Shown here one piece after another: positions 1 through 9,443 of a DNA stretch of 64,000 nucleotides (the stretch's first letter is position 1; each line of letters opens with the position of its first letter). A program made the position numbers and the translations under genes. This DNA is from Chryseobacterium panacisoli (GTDB lineage: Bacteria > Bacteroidota > Bacteroidia > Flavobacteriales > Weeksellaceae), in the NCBI RefSeq assembly GCF_008274625.1, contig NZ_VTRU01000001.1, positions 1,922,001 to 1,986,000 on the forward strand. Reading direction: 5' to 3'. The notes beneath the pieces are model-generated. The model searched no databases. It saw only the letters and a list, made by a program, of their open reading frames with translations, and was not told the DNA's origin.

Positions 1-1149
1 GCAATGTCACTGGAAAGCTACATTCCATTAATTATTAAAAGAAAAGAAGCTAAAAGCTACGGTACAAAAAAACTGATTGAAGGAATTTATCAGAAAGGAC
101 AAAACTGTCTTTTGGTAGAAGATGTGATCACATCAGGAAAATCTTTGCTGGAAACCATTCCTGAAATAGAACAGGAAGACCTTAAAGTTTCTGATATTGT
201 AGTAGTATTGGACAGAGAGCAGGGAGGAAAACAATTATTGGAAAGCAAAGGATACAGAGTACACACGCTTTTCAACATTTCGGAAGTATGTGATATTCTT
301 CAGGAAACCGGTGAATTGTCCGATGAAGAGGTAAAAAGAATCCAGGATTTCCTTCAGGGGAACCATATTCAGTTTGAGGAAGAAACAAGATCTTCTTACG
401 AGCAGAAACTTCAGACTACACAACATTCTGTTTCAAAAAAATTACTGGAAACAGCTTTAGCAAAAAAATCAAACCTTATTGCTTCCGCAGATGTTACTAC
501 CACTCAGGAGTTATTGGAGCTTGCTGAAAAAGTAGGTCCACATATTATTGCTTTAAAAACACATATAGATATTATTTCTGATTTTGATTACGAAAAAACA
601 ATCACACCTTTAAAAGCTATCGCTGCAAAACACCAGTTCTTACTGATGGAGGACAGAAAATTTGCTGATATCGGCAATACACAGGAACTTCAGTTCACAA
701 GCGGTGTTTTCAAAATTACAGATTGGGCAGATTTCGTAACATCTCAGGTTATCGGAGGTTTTGAATCTTTAGACTGCTTCCACAATGTAGGAGTAGTAGC
801 TATTGTAGGAATGTCTTCTAAAGGAGCTCTGACTACTGCGAGCTATCGTGAAGAAGCTTTAAAAGTAGCTTTGTCTCACCCTAATGTCATTGGTGGAGTA
901 TCTCAGAACAAAATACCTGAGGACCTTTTATTATTCACTCCGGGAGTTAATCTTGCAGATTCAGGAGATGGTAAAGGCCAGCAGTACAATACCCCGGAAC
1001 ATGTTTTCAAAACGCTGCATACAGATTTTATCATTGTAGGAAGAGGAATCTACAAATCTGATAATCCTGAAGCATCTGCGATTACTTATAAGACAGAGGG
1101 TTGGAATGCGTATATTAATTCTTTGGAAAAAAAAGCAATTCAGGGTTAA
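1..1149 (+). CDS. pyrF: UMP synthase fusion (OPRT C-terminal part + orotidine-5'-phosphate decarboxylase), 5' partial
   Basis: Catalyses the last two steps of de novo UMP synthesis in the cytoplasm. The frame is open to the left edge, so the start of the orotate phosphoribosyltransferase (OPRT) domain is missing. Counting from the first visible Met, the PRPP-binding loop LLVEDVITSGKSL lies at residues 36-48. A linker of about 40 residues follows. The decarboxylase domain starts near residue 145 and carries the catalytic EDRKFADIGNT signature at 216-226 and the phosphate-binding VGRGIY near the end. This OPRT-OMPDC order and the DRKFADIGNT form resemble the eukaryotic-type UMPS fusion, known from several Bacteroidota. 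The next gene starts 53 bases downstream with its own -7 element, so they are probably not strictly co-transcribed. Confidence 0.93.
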   Translation, partial: AMSLESYIPLIIKRKEAKSYGTKKLIEGIYQKGQNCLLVEDVITSGKSLLETIPEIEQEDLKVSDIVVVLDREQGGKQLLESKGYRVHTLFNISEVCDILQETGELSDEEVKRIQDFLQGNHIQFEEETRSSYEQKLQTTQHSVSKKLLETALAKKSNLIASADVTTTQELLELAEKVGPHIIALKTHIDIISDFDYEKTITPLKAIAAKHQFLLMEDRKFADIGNTQELQFTSGVFKITDWADFVTSQVIGGFESLDCFHNVGVVAIVGMSSKGALTTASYREEALKVALSHPNVIGGVSQNKIPEDLLLFTPGVNLADSGDGKGQQYNTPEHVFKTLHTDFIIVGRGIYKSDNPEASAITYKTEGWNAYINSLEKKAIQG

Positions 1150-1177
1150 AATCCTATAAAGTATATACAAAATAAGT

Positions 1178-1185
1178 TATATTTG
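1178..1185 (+). promoter_or_regulatory. -7 promoter element TATATTTG
   Basis: Matches the Bacteroidota -7 consensus TAnnTTTG and ends 17 bases before the TTG start of the large outer-membrane protein gene. No clear -33 TTG was found at the usual spacing. Confidence 0.45.
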
Positions 1186-1202
1186 GGCTTTATCACGAAT
1201 AT

Positions 1203-4025
1203 TTGAAAAAGATCAGCATTTGCCTTATTTTGTTCTGGGGAGTCGCACAGGTTTCTGCACAGAAAGACAGTATCTATATTGATGCTAAACTGTCTCCTGA
1301 CAAAAAGAACCTTGAGATCAGTCAGGAAATTGTTTATTACAATCATTCTGAAAAAGACCTGCAGACCATAAAACTCCTGAATTGGGTTTCCGCCTACAAC
1401 AGACGCGGAACTTCTTTAGTCTACAGAAAACTGGAAGACAGAAATACTGATTTGCATTTTGCAAAAAGCGAGCAATTAGGAAAACTTCTTGAACTGAATA
1501 TTAAAAATTCTGAAAATGAAGTTATTCCTGTCAATACACTCTCAGATGAAAATCTTTTTATTCCTCTGAAAAATGTATTAAAACCTGGCGAAAGCGTCAC
1601 TTTACAGTTGCAATATCGGATGCAGCTTCCCGATAAAACCTTTACGGGATACGGAACATCCGCTCAGAATACTGTATTAAAATATTTCTTTATTGTTCCG
1701 GATCATTTTGATCCGGACAATATTTCCAAAAGAAACTACCACGACATTGAAGAACCGGTAAGTTTCAATACTTTCTGGACCGTCAACTTTGATATTCCTG
1801 TAAATAATTTCGTGGAAGGTAATCTTCCACAGGTTCAGATGAACTCATTCAAGGGATATCTGGATTCGGATCCTGAGTTCCTGATTTCTCCGACCGGTTA
1901 TCCTTCAATAAAAACCAATGTAGATGGCGTGGAAACCGAAATTAAATTCGGTTATAACCTTAATCCGGAAGAAAAACAAAATCTTGAATTTTACCTTCCC
2001 CTACAATTAAAGTTCCTGAAAGAAAGAATCGGCATTCTTCCGAAAAGTATTTTTATTTCTGATAAATTCAGAGCTAAGGAAGACTTTTTCGGAAATAATG
2101 ATATTGCTTTCTGGAAATTCAGATTTCAGTTATTTACCAATGCTGAAAAGACCGATATGGATTATTTTGGAATCATTGCCAAGAAAGTTCTTGATGAAAA
2201 CGTTATTGCCGATAAAGAAAAAGACCATTGGTTCAAAAACGGTTTAAAATCCTACCTGGAAATTCAGTATCTGAAAAAATTCTATGCTGATACAAAACTT
2301 TTAGGGACACTTCCTGAAACCAGAATATTTGGACTTAAACCTTTAAAATTTTTCCATGCATCCAAAGTAAAACTTCTGGATCGTTACGGACTTTCTTATC
2401 AGTACATCATGCTGCAAAATCTTGATCAGAAGATTGATGAGCATTTTCCTGTTTTAAGCAACTTCAACGACATGGCTGTCAGCAGTTTTGAAACCGGAAG
2501 TCTTTTTAATTATTCAGCGGATAAAATGGGATATGACAACTTTAATGATATTGTAAAAGATTATATTTCTCAGAATACCGGAAAAAAAATTAATCCTGAA
2601 AATTTCCTGACTTCTCTTTCTGAGAAAAATAAATCATCAGCCTATCTTTCAAACTTTTTGAAACAGAAAAACAGAGTTGATTTTAAGTTAAAAAACATTA
2701 AAAAAACCAACGATTCCCTGGAGATAAAGATTACAAAAAATACAGATATTTCCATTCCTGTAAAGCTGGAAACCGAGACCAGAGAAGGAGAAAAAAAGAC
2801 GTATTGGATAGATACTGAAGAAAATGAACGTATTACCAATCTGTCACTTCCTGCTTCGGATAATATCTATAAAGTTACATTAAACAGTGGCTACATTTTC
2901 CCTGAATCTAATTACAGGGATAATTTTCTGTATGCAAAAGGAATCTTTTCTAATGCAAAAAAGATCAAGCTTAAATTGATAAAAGACATTCCGAATCCGG
3001 AATATAACGAAATTTATATAACTCCAAGAGTGCGTTTCAACAATACGTATGATAAATTCCTTTTGGGAGTTAACTTAAAAAACCAATCTTTATTTGATCA
3101 GAAATTCCTGTATTCAGTTACGCCGACCTACAGTACCGGAACAGGAAAACTGACAGGCTCGGGTGCTGTTTCCTACTCTATTCTGCCTGCCGAAAGTATT
3201 ATCCGAAGCTTAACTTTTGGTGTTTCCGGTTCTTATTTCCATTATGATTATGGATTAGCCTACAGAAAGAGTTCAATAGCTTCCTCTATCAATTTCAGAA
3301 AAAACCCCAGAAGTACGGTAAGCAGGAGCATCGGAGTTTCCTACAATTATTTTGAAAGAGATCTGAGCCCTAAAATGATTGCCAATAATGACTACAGTAA
3401 ATACAACGTCTGGAGTGTTGGATACGGCTATAGTGACAGCCAGATGATCCATGAAAAAAGCTTTAGTCTGAGCACCCAGGGAATGGAGGATTTTAATAAA
3501 ATAACAGCTGAAGGTTTTTACAGATGGGAATTCGCTCCTAAACAGAAGCTAAGTTTACGTTTATTTGCCGGATATTTCTTAAGAAACAATACCCGAAACA
3601 ACCTTTTCGACTATGGAATTTCAAGGGTTTCTAACTACTCTTTCTCTTATAATCTTCTGGGAGAAAGTGCCAGCAGCGGTCTCCTTTCACAACAGTTTAT
3701 ATTAGCTGATGGTGGCTTTAAATCGTTCCTGCCGGGAACGGCAAACCAATGGATCACTTCTGCCAATGTAGATTCAAGTGTATGGAAAATTTTCCACGTG
3801 TATGCTGATGCAGGAGTTTATAAAAACAAAGATCTTCCTGCCAAATTCATATGGGATACCGGAGTTAAAGTAAGAATCATCCCGGATTTCCTGGAAGTTT
3901 ATTTCCCGATACAGTCTTCTTTAGGATTTGAACCTTCCTTTAAAGATTATGGAAAGCGCATCCGATATACATTGATTCTTAATCTTGGTTCCATTATCAA
4001 TGCCGCAAGAAGAGGCTGGTATTAA
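1203..4025 (+). CDS. secreted/outer-membrane protein with M1-aminopeptidase-like domain and C-terminal beta-barrel-like region
   Basis: A 940-residue protein. It starts at TTG, because only this codon gives the full signal peptide (MKKISICLILFWGVAQVSAQ, residues 1-20). Residues ~20-590 resemble gluzincin (M1) aminopeptidases in layout; near residue 341 there is a DHWFKNGLKSYLE segment like the helix that follows the zinc site in M1 enzymes. No HEXXH motif was seen, so the peptidase domain is probably inactive. From about residue 600 to the C-terminal Tyr the sequence alternates polar and aromatic residues in short strands, as in outer-membrane barrels. The fusion suggests a cell-surface protein. 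No closer family name can be supported. Confidence 0.7.
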   Translation: MKKISICLILFWGVAQVSAQKDSIYIDAKLSPDKKNLEISQEIVYYNHSEKDLQTIKLLNWVSAYNRRGTSLVYRKLEDRNTDLHFAKSEQLGKLLELNIKNSENEVIPVNTLSDENLFIPLKNVLKPGESVTLQLQYRMQLPDKTFTGYGTSAQNTVLKYFFIVPDHFDPDNISKRNYHDIEEPVSFNTFWTVNFDIPVNNFVEGNLPQVQMNSFKGYLDSDPEFLISPTGYPSIKTNVDGVETEIKFGYNLNPEEKQNLEFYLPLQLKFLKERIGILPKSIFISDKFRAKEDFFGNNDIAFWKFRFQLFTNAEKTDMDYFGIIAKKVLDENVIADKEKDHWFKNGLKSYLEIQYLKKFYADTKLLGTLPETRIFGLKPLKFFHASKVKLLDRYGLSYQYIMLQNLDQKIDEHFPVLSNFNDMAVSSFETGSLFNYSADKMGYDNFNDIVKDYISQNTGKKINPENFLTSLSEKNKSSAYLSNFLKQKNRVDFKLKNIKKTNDSLEIKITKNTDISIPVKLETETREGEKKTYWIDTEENERITNLSLPASDNIYKVTLNSGYIFPESNYRDNFLYAKGIFSNAKKIKLKLIKDIPNPEYNEIYITPRVRFNNTYDKFLLGVNLKNQSLFDQKFLYSVTPTYSTGTGKLTGSGAVSYSILPAESIIRSLTFGVSGSYFHYDYGLAYRKSSIASSINFRKNPRSTVSRSIGVSYNYFERDLSPKMIANNDYSKYNVWSVGYGYSDSQMIHEKSFSLSTQGMEDFNKITAEGFYRWEFAPKQKLSLRLFAGYFLRNNTRNNLFDYGISRVSNYSFSYNLLGESASSGLLSQQFILADGGFKSFLPGTANQWITSANVDSSVWKIFHVYADAGVYKNKDLPAKFIWDTGVKVRIIPDFLEVYFPIQSSLGFEPSFKDYGKRIRYTLILNLGSIINAARRGWY

Positions 4026-4102
4026 GTTTATTAAAGTAAAAAAACTATTGTGGATATCTTTGTGAACTACATTTCAATGAATGATATTTCTTATGTTAAA
4101 AT

Positions 4103-4136
4103 AAAAGAACAGCTTGTATAAATAGGCTGTTCTTTT
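4103..4136. terminator. bidirectional intrinsic terminator
   Basis: Perfect 11-bp inverted repeat AAAAGAACAGC / GCTGTTCTTTT with a 12-base loop, T-rich on both strands, between two convergent genes ending at 4025 (+) and 4145 (-). Confidence 0.85.
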
Positions 4137-4144
4137 TTATTAAA

Positions 4145-4954
4145 CTAATCTTTTATAATTTTCTGTGAAATCGGAATATTATTAATGGTTCCGGTAACAA
4201 TATAAGTTCCTTTGGGAAGCTCAGCAATGTCAAGAGTTAAGGCCAATTTCGTAGGTGATTTCTTCACAATCTGCCTGAATGTATCATAGACTTTTACATC
4301 TTTCACTTCAGTCCCGAAAACAATTTTACTGTCCTTTATAAAAGGATTCTGTACAAAACCGGATTTCACACTGCCTTCCAGGGAAAAGTCAGCGCCATTA
4401 TCATTGCTGCCTACTAATGTTCTTTTTATAGCTGTGGTTGTGGTTGGAGAAGGAGCAGGCCCATCTCCTTTAAACTGATCTGCATTTGATCCGTACCCTA
4501 CAAAGTCCAGCACATTGGATGCAGCAGGTCCTGTCACCTGTACGATATTTCCTGCTAAAGCAATTTTTCCGGAGACACTGGAAATTCTTAATCCGGAAGA
4601 TTTGTTGGGTGTTCCATCAAAATTGGTAATAGCAGTTGCAATAAAATCCGGTGTGGGTAAATTTTCAACACCTCCATCAATGGCTGATTCCTGAATCAAA
4701 TAGGTTTCTTCAGGGCCCAGCGTAAAATCCGGAAGTGTATGATATTCAGTAAAAGCTCCTATTGCCGGAGCGTATTGTATACTTGCTCCAGTCAAAGAAA
4801 CCAAATTCGTTCCGATATTTTTGAGCACAATATAATTATTCTTCAATACGGCACCTGAATTTGCATTTCCGCCATAAATCTCATTAATGACAATCTGAGC
4901 ATTTGAAAAGGCAGCTAATGATACAAGCCCGACAAGAGTAAAGATTTTTTTCAT
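4145..4954 (-). CDS. secreted lamin-tail-domain-like protein with T9SS sorting domain
   Basis: A 269-residue protein with a signal peptide ending SNAQ (residue ~19). The body (residues ~20-150, beginning IVINEIYGG and including SGLRIS and VQVTGP) looks like a lamin-tail domain (LTD), a beta-sandwich often found in secreted bacterial proteins. The C-terminal ~65 residues (KIVFGTEVKDVKVYDTF to PISQKIIKD) form a T9SS type A sorting domain that directs export across the outer membrane. This tail is clearly homologous to that of the neighbour at 5115-5984, although the bodies differ. Function of the exported domain is unknown. Confidence 0.75.
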   Translation of the reverse strand: MKKIFTLVGLVSLAAFSNAQIVINEIYGGNANSGAVLKNNYIVLKNIGTNLVSLTGASIQYAPAIGAFTEYHTLPDFTLGPEETYLIQESAIDGGVENLPTPDFIATAITNFDGTPNKSSGLRISSVSGKIALAGNIVQVTGPAASNVLDFVGYGSNADQFKGDGPAPSPTTTTAIKRTLVGSNDNGADFSLEGSVKSGFVQNPFIKDSKIVFGTEVKDVKVYDTFRQIVKKSPTKLALTLDIAELPKGTYIVTGTINNIPISQKIIKD

Positions 4955-5061
4955 CGTAATAATTTTTAGAAATGGATTTGTAATAAAAATATCAAAAACA
5001 ATACCACCAAATTAAGAAATAAACACCATACAAAGATCTAAAAAACAGTAAATAATCGTAT

Positions 5062-5095
5062 AAAAAAACAGCCGCTTCAATGAAGCGGCTGTTTG
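5062..5095 (-). terminator. intrinsic terminator of the T9SS cargo gene
   Basis: Perfect 14-bp stem AAACAGCCGCTTCA / TGAAGCGGCTGTTT (5066-5079 and 5081-5094), followed on the minus strand by a run of U, directly downstream of the minus-strand gene that ends at 5115. Confidence 0.9.
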
Positions 5096-5114
5096 TATTT
5101 TTTATCTCAAGAGA

Positions 5115-5984
5115 TTAGTCTTTAAGAACTTTTTGAGAAACAGGTTGGTTATTTACTGTACCTGTTACGATATAGTTACCTTTTGCCAGTTCAGCAATAT
5201 TGACTGTTTCGTTTTGTTTTACAGAACTTTCTTTTACAAGCTGTCCGAACATGTTGAAAACTTTTACATCTTTTACATCAGATCCGAAAACAATCTCATT
5301 ATTTTTAACAAAAGAATTCTTTACAAAATTCCTTGATTTTACATTTTTAGTATCAATAACAGCTAGAGAAGCTGTAGATGAAGTAACAATTAAAGAAATA
5401 TCATCTATTCTCCAGTTGGCAGTACCAAGAGATGGAGTTCCTGTCCCAGGACTGTCACTTCCATAGATTCTCAAGGTAACCGGAGCTGATTCTGCCCCTA
5501 CCAGATTAGTACCTGAAAAAGTGATATTATTCAATGTCCATGTGCTGTTGTTGTTAACATTTACTGTACCTATCGCCGTTGTATAGTTATCAATGCTGGA
5601 ATATACTGTAATCTTTCCAGGTCCTGTAGAAGTTCCTCTTGATCCTAAATTTAAAGAATTTAAAGTTACCTTATTACCAGCAACAGGAGTAACAGTTACA
5701 CTAAAATAAGTACTTGCAGCAGTTGAAAGAGCCGCTTTAAAAGCAGCAGCACCAAAATTACTGGATCCGCTTGCTCCTGTATAACCAGAAGATACAGATG
5801 AAGTGGTAATTAAAGTAGTAGTACCGTTATTATTTCCCTGAGTTGCATCAAATGCTACACTTGAAATGTTAGCATTTGTACCAGAAATGGGATTTACAGA
5901 ACTCCCGTCCCAAAGATAAGTTGTTTGTGCAAAAGCAACTGCACTCATTATTACTGTTGCAAAAAGAGAATAAATTTTTTTCAT
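5115..5984 (-). CDS. secreted protein with T9SS type A sorting domain
   Basis: A 289-residue protein with a signal peptide (MKKIYSLFATVIMSAVAFAQ). The middle is Ser/Thr/Gly-rich and beta-strand-like (for example ANWRIDDISLIV near residue 195), resembling a jelly-roll carbohydrate-binding or adhesin-like module, but no named family can be assigned. Residues ~228-289 are a T9SS sorting domain closely related to that of the gene at 4145-4954 (shared VKDVKV, IAEL-KG-YIVTGT and SQK--KD). A promoter with both -33 and -7 elements lies upstream and a strong terminator follows, so it is probably a single-gene transcript. Confidence 0.75.
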   Translation of the reverse strand: MKKIYSLFATVIMSAVAFAQTTYLWDGSSVNPISGTNANISSVAFDATQGNNNGTTTLITTSSVSSGYTGASGSSNFGAAAFKAALSTAASTYFSVTVTPVAGNKVTLNSLNLGSRGTSTGPGKITVYSSIDNYTTAIGTVNVNNNSTWTLNNITFSGTNLVGAESAPVTLRIYGSDSPGTGTPSLGTANWRIDDISLIVTSSTASLAVIDTKNVKSRNFVKNSFVKNNEIVFGSDVKDVKVFNMFGQLVKESSVKQNETVNIAELAKGNYIVTGTVNNQPVSQKVLKD

Positions 5985-6023
5985 GATTTAAATTTTTTCG
6001 TTATTAATAATTTCTTTCCATAA

Positions 6024-6056
6024 CAAAACTACATTCTAATTTTTTTTCTGAGACAA
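6024..6056 (-). promoter_or_regulatory. promoter TTG-N22-TAGTTTTG
   Basis: On the minus strand the -7 element TAGTTTTG (6024-6031) lies 22 bases after TTG (6054-6056). The leader to the ATG at 5984 is about 35 bases. The spacing fits the Bacteroidota primary sigma factor. Confidence 0.6.
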
Positions 6057-6139
6057 TAAAGAGGTTAAGTTTTTGTTAATTATAGTTGACCCCTTAATGT
6101 TAACATTTTTTAATTATTTTTACGAATTATTTTTAAAAG

Positions 6140-9100
6140 TTGCGGAATTTCATCATTCTATTCGTTTTGTTCTTCTTAGGCATATTTTCAGGAAATGCTC
6201 AGGTATTTTCATGGAAAAATCCCAACGTTCCTGAAGACAGCATTAAAAGGGATAGTATTCTGGCTGCACGGCTGGAGCAGGATATCTTTGCAAAAGACAC
6301 TCTGGATTTCATAAGAACACACAATAAGATCATTATTGATGAGGCTGTACTGGCAAAAAATGATAAAAAAAGATTCTTAGGAGAGCTTAATTCAAAGGGT
6401 TCTATTATCCGTGGAATTACTTTTGGTAACAACCAGGGACAATCTGTACAAAGTTCTATGGATCTTCAGATATCAGGGCGGTTGTCAAAAGATGTGACAA
6501 TTTTAGCCAGTATTTCTGATCACAATCTACCTATTCAGGCTGATGGATATACTCAGACTTTAGAGGAGTTTGATAAAATTTATATGCAGCTTAACATTAA
6601 GGAAAAGTCTATTCTCAGAGCCGGACACCTTGATCTTGTAGAGGCTAAAAATTATTTTGCGAAATACCAGAGAAGAAGTATGGGACTTCAGTTCCAGACG
6701 GAATTCGGAAAGGAAAACAAAACATTGATAGATATCTCTGCCGGTGTTGCACGAAGTGAATTCCATAGAATTCGTTTTCAAGGGGTTGAAGGGAACCAGG
6801 GACCTTACCGTCTGACTGGTAAAAACGGTGAGCAGTTTATCACTCTGATCTCAGGTTCTGAGCAGGTTTTCATTGACGGTATCTTAATGAAACGAGGAGA
6901 AAACCAGGATTATATCATTAATTACAATACAGGTGAGGTTACTTTTACCAGTTTCCGTCCTATTTTCCAGCAGAATTTCATTACGATTTCTTATAACTAC
7001 GCCAATAGAAATTATTCAAGATATTTATTTACCGGAAAACTTGAACATCAGAGAGAAAAATTCAAAGTGGGCCTAAACTGGTTCATGGAAAATGACAACA
7101 AAAACGCACCTCTCTCTTTAAATCTTTCCAAAGAAGATGAACAGATCCTTGCTGAAGCAGGTAATGACCCCAACCTGATGTATGCACCGTCAGGAGTTGT
7201 TACCGAATATGATGTGAATAAAATTTTATACAAATTAAACGCTGCCGGGAATTTCTACGAGTTTTCTACGGATCCCAGCTTAACACTTTATCAGGTTTCT
7301 TTTACTTATTTCGGAGTTAATCTGGGAGATTATAAAATAGCACAGACTACCAATAACGGACGTGTTTTTGAATATGTAGGGCCTAACGCCGGAGATTACA
7401 GAGCAGTAAGAAAACTTCCTTCTCCTCAGAAATCACAGGTATATTCCCTGAATTCTGAGTATTTATTGAATGAAGGAAAAATAGGCGCTGATATTTCCCT
7501 GAGTAATTATGATGTCAATTTGTTTTCATCAAAAGATTCTAATCAGAATATGGGCTATGCGTGGCGTATTTTCGGAAATAAAAGCTTTACGAAGAACACA
7601 TGGAAGGGAACTCCAAGTTTTGAGTATCAGTATATAGACAGACAGTTTCATATTCTTGACCGTATCAATGATGTGGAATTCTCCAGAGATTTCAACCTTA
7701 CACAGGAATTTAACCAGAAGACTCAAAACAGGTTTATTTTCAGCTTTCTGAACAAATGGAATAATAAGTCTACCTTAAACTACCGCGTCAATTATTTGAA
7801 TGAACAGGACTCTTACAAAGGTCTTAAAAATGATCTGGATTTCGGATGGATCACAGGGAAACTCTTTACCAAAGGAAATTTATCTTATTTGAGTACCAAT
7901 GCCACCCTTCAGGATACTAAATTTATCCGTGGAGGAATTTCAACTGAATTTACCGGTAAAAAAGGAAGCTGGGCCATCGGTGGAAGCATGGAACACAATG
8001 AGAAAAAGTACAATGACACTCAGCTTATGGATGTCACGAGTTTCAGCTGGAAAGAAATCTTTTTGCAAAAGAAGATCGGTGACAGTACGAGAACCAAGCT
8101 ATTGGCAAAAGTATATATGAGAGATAATGACTCTGTACGTGACAACAGACTTCAGAATATGAATAATATTTTGGGGTTCATGGCCGAAAGTCAGATTATC
8201 AAAACGGAAAAAACTACACTAAATGCTCTAATCCACTACAGAAAATTTTTCTACTCTGGTGCAGAAGGTGATGTTACCCGAAATAATGATTTTGTAGTTG
8301 GGAATATTCTGTACAATCAACAGCTTTTCAGAAACGGAATGCGCCTTCAGGCTTTCTACGAACTTGGAAACGGGCAGGAAGCACAGAGAGAATTCCAGTA
8401 CATTAAAGTAACGGATGGACAAGGTGTATATAAATGGACAGATTATAATGGAGACGGCATACAGCAGCTTGATGAATTTGAAATTGCCGAGTATTCCGAT
8501 CTTGCCCAATATATTCGTGTGTATACCAATTCCGTAAGGTATATTCCTTCCAATAAAAATAAACTACAGTTGGCATTATTTGTTAATCCGGCAATCGTTT
8601 TCAATTCAGAAAACGGATTTTTAAAGCGTTGGAATTTCAATATTTCATTGAATTCCCAAAACTCATTCTATAAAAAGGATAAAGTTCTGGTCCTGAATCC
8701 TTTTGAAAAAAACAGCGATCAGATCCTTAAAAATCAAAATATACTTGCTTCAGTACAATTCAACCCGACTGACAAATCCGGCTGGAACGGTAACTACAGA
8801 TTCATCACAAATGATAATCTTATTAATGCCAATTTTAGCAATGAAGAGCGTGAGCAAACCTCTCATTTCCTGAATATCGGATACTGGTTCAATAAAGAAT
8901 TCAGAATCGATTGGGAAAACTCTGTTCATGACATCCAGAACTCCTCACAATTGTTCGCAACAAGGGATTACCGTCTTAATAATTTTGAGACAAAGCCTAA
9001 GGCCACTTATAAGTTCACAGATGCTATACAGGCTGAGCTGTCCTCTGCTTTCCGTCAAAAACAAAGGCTGGATGGTGAAGAACTTCTTAAAGCTTTTGAT

Positions 9101-9367
9101 GTTACGGGAACTATCCAATGGGAGCGAAGAAAAACATCCATCCGCGGAAACTTCTCATTCATCAGCAATAATTTTACCGGAAACAATTTCAGTATTGTAG
9201 GAAACCAGATGCTTGATGGTCTGAAGCCAGGAAAAAACCAGGTATGGAGTGTATTTATTCAGCAGGCGATCAATTCGTTTATCCAGCTGAATCTTAATTA
9301 TGAAGGAAGAAACTCCGGTGACAGAACCATTCATATCGGAAGTATGCAGGTAAAGGCAAGTTTCTAA
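6140..9367 (+). CDS. very large predicted outer-membrane beta-barrel protein
   Basis: A 1075-residue protein starting at TTG, chosen because it begins a complete signal peptide (MRNFIILFVLFFLGIFSGNAQ). After residue ~75 it has a GSIIRGITFGNNQGQSVQSS segment followed by ISGRLSKDVTILASISDHNLP. This pattern recalls the N-terminal region of SprA-type and other giant Bacteroidota surface proteins, but at 1075 residues it is much shorter than SprA. The rest is a long succession of amphipathic beta strands ending in Phe (QVKASF), typical of an outer-membrane barrel. A short acidic loop, DYNGDGIQQLDEFE, near residue 770 looks like an EF-hand-type calcium loop. Function unknown; transport or surface assembly is inference. 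Confidence 0.7.
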   Translation: MRNFIILFVLFFLGIFSGNAQVFSWKNPNVPEDSIKRDSILAARLEQDIFAKDTLDFIRTHNKIIIDEAVLAKNDKKRFLGELNSKGSIIRGITFGNNQGQSVQSSMDLQISGRLSKDVTILASISDHNLPIQADGYTQTLEEFDKIYMQLNIKEKSILRAGHLDLVEAKNYFAKYQRRSMGLQFQTEFGKENKTLIDISAGVARSEFHRIRFQGVEGNQGPYRLTGKNGEQFITLISGSEQVFIDGILMKRGENQDYIINYNTGEVTFTSFRPIFQQNFITISYNYANRNYSRYLFTGKLEHQREKFKVGLNWFMENDNKNAPLSLNLSKEDEQILAEAGNDPNLMYAPSGVVTEYDVNKILYKLNAAGNFYEFSTDPSLTLYQVSFTYFGVNLGDYKIAQTTNNGRVFEYVGPNAGDYRAVRKLPSPQKSQVYSLNSEYLLNEGKIGADISLSNYDVNLFSSKDSNQNMGYAWRIFGNKSFTKNTWKGTPSFEYQYIDRQFHILDRINDVEFSRDFNLTQEFNQKTQNRFIFSFLNKWNNKSTLNYRVNYLNEQDSYKGLKNDLDFGWITGKLFTKGNLSYLSTNATLQDTKFIRGGISTEFTGKKGSWAIGGSMEHNEKKYNDTQLMDVTSFSWKEIFLQKKIGDSTRTKLLAKVYMRDNDSVRDNRLQNMNNILGFMAESQIIKTEKTTLNALIHYRKFFYSGAEGDVTRNNDFVVGNILYNQQLFRNGMRLQAFYELGNGQEAQREFQYIKVTDGQGVYKWTDYNGDGIQQLDEFEIAEYSDLAQYIRVYTNSVRYIPSNKNKLQLALFVNPAIVFNSENGFLKRWNFNISLNSQNSFYKKDKVLVLNPFEKNSDQILKNQNILASVQFNPTDKSGWNGNYRFITNDNLINANFSNEEREQTSHFLNIGYWFNKEFRIDWENSVHDIQNSSQLFATRDYRLNNFETKPKATYKFTDAIQAELSSAFRQKQRLDGEELLKAFDVTGTIQWERRKTSIRGNFSFISNNFTGNNFSIVGNQMLDGLKPGKNQVWSVFIQQAINSFIQLNLNYEGRNSGDRTIHIGSMQVKASF

Positions 9368-9393
9368 GTTTAACAGGTTCTTTTTTACCATAA

Positions 9394-9424
9394 AAAAATC
9401 CCCAATAGTGATATTGGGGATTTA
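9394..9424. terminator. bidirectional terminator
   Basis: Inverted repeat AAATCCCCAAT / ATTGGGGATTT with A-rich and T-rich flanks, between the convergent genes ending at 9367 (+) and 9444 (-). Confidence 0.85.
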
Positions 9425-9443
9425 TATTGGTTATAAATTCTTT

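Noticed and set aside
4045..4075. TTGTGGATATC near 4050 as a DnaA box
   Set aside because: One mismatch to the 9-mer and alone; not part of a cluster.
7899..8120. Plus-strand frame in a second phase inside the large outer-membrane protein gene
   Set aside because: Fully contained in the real gene and without its own start signals.
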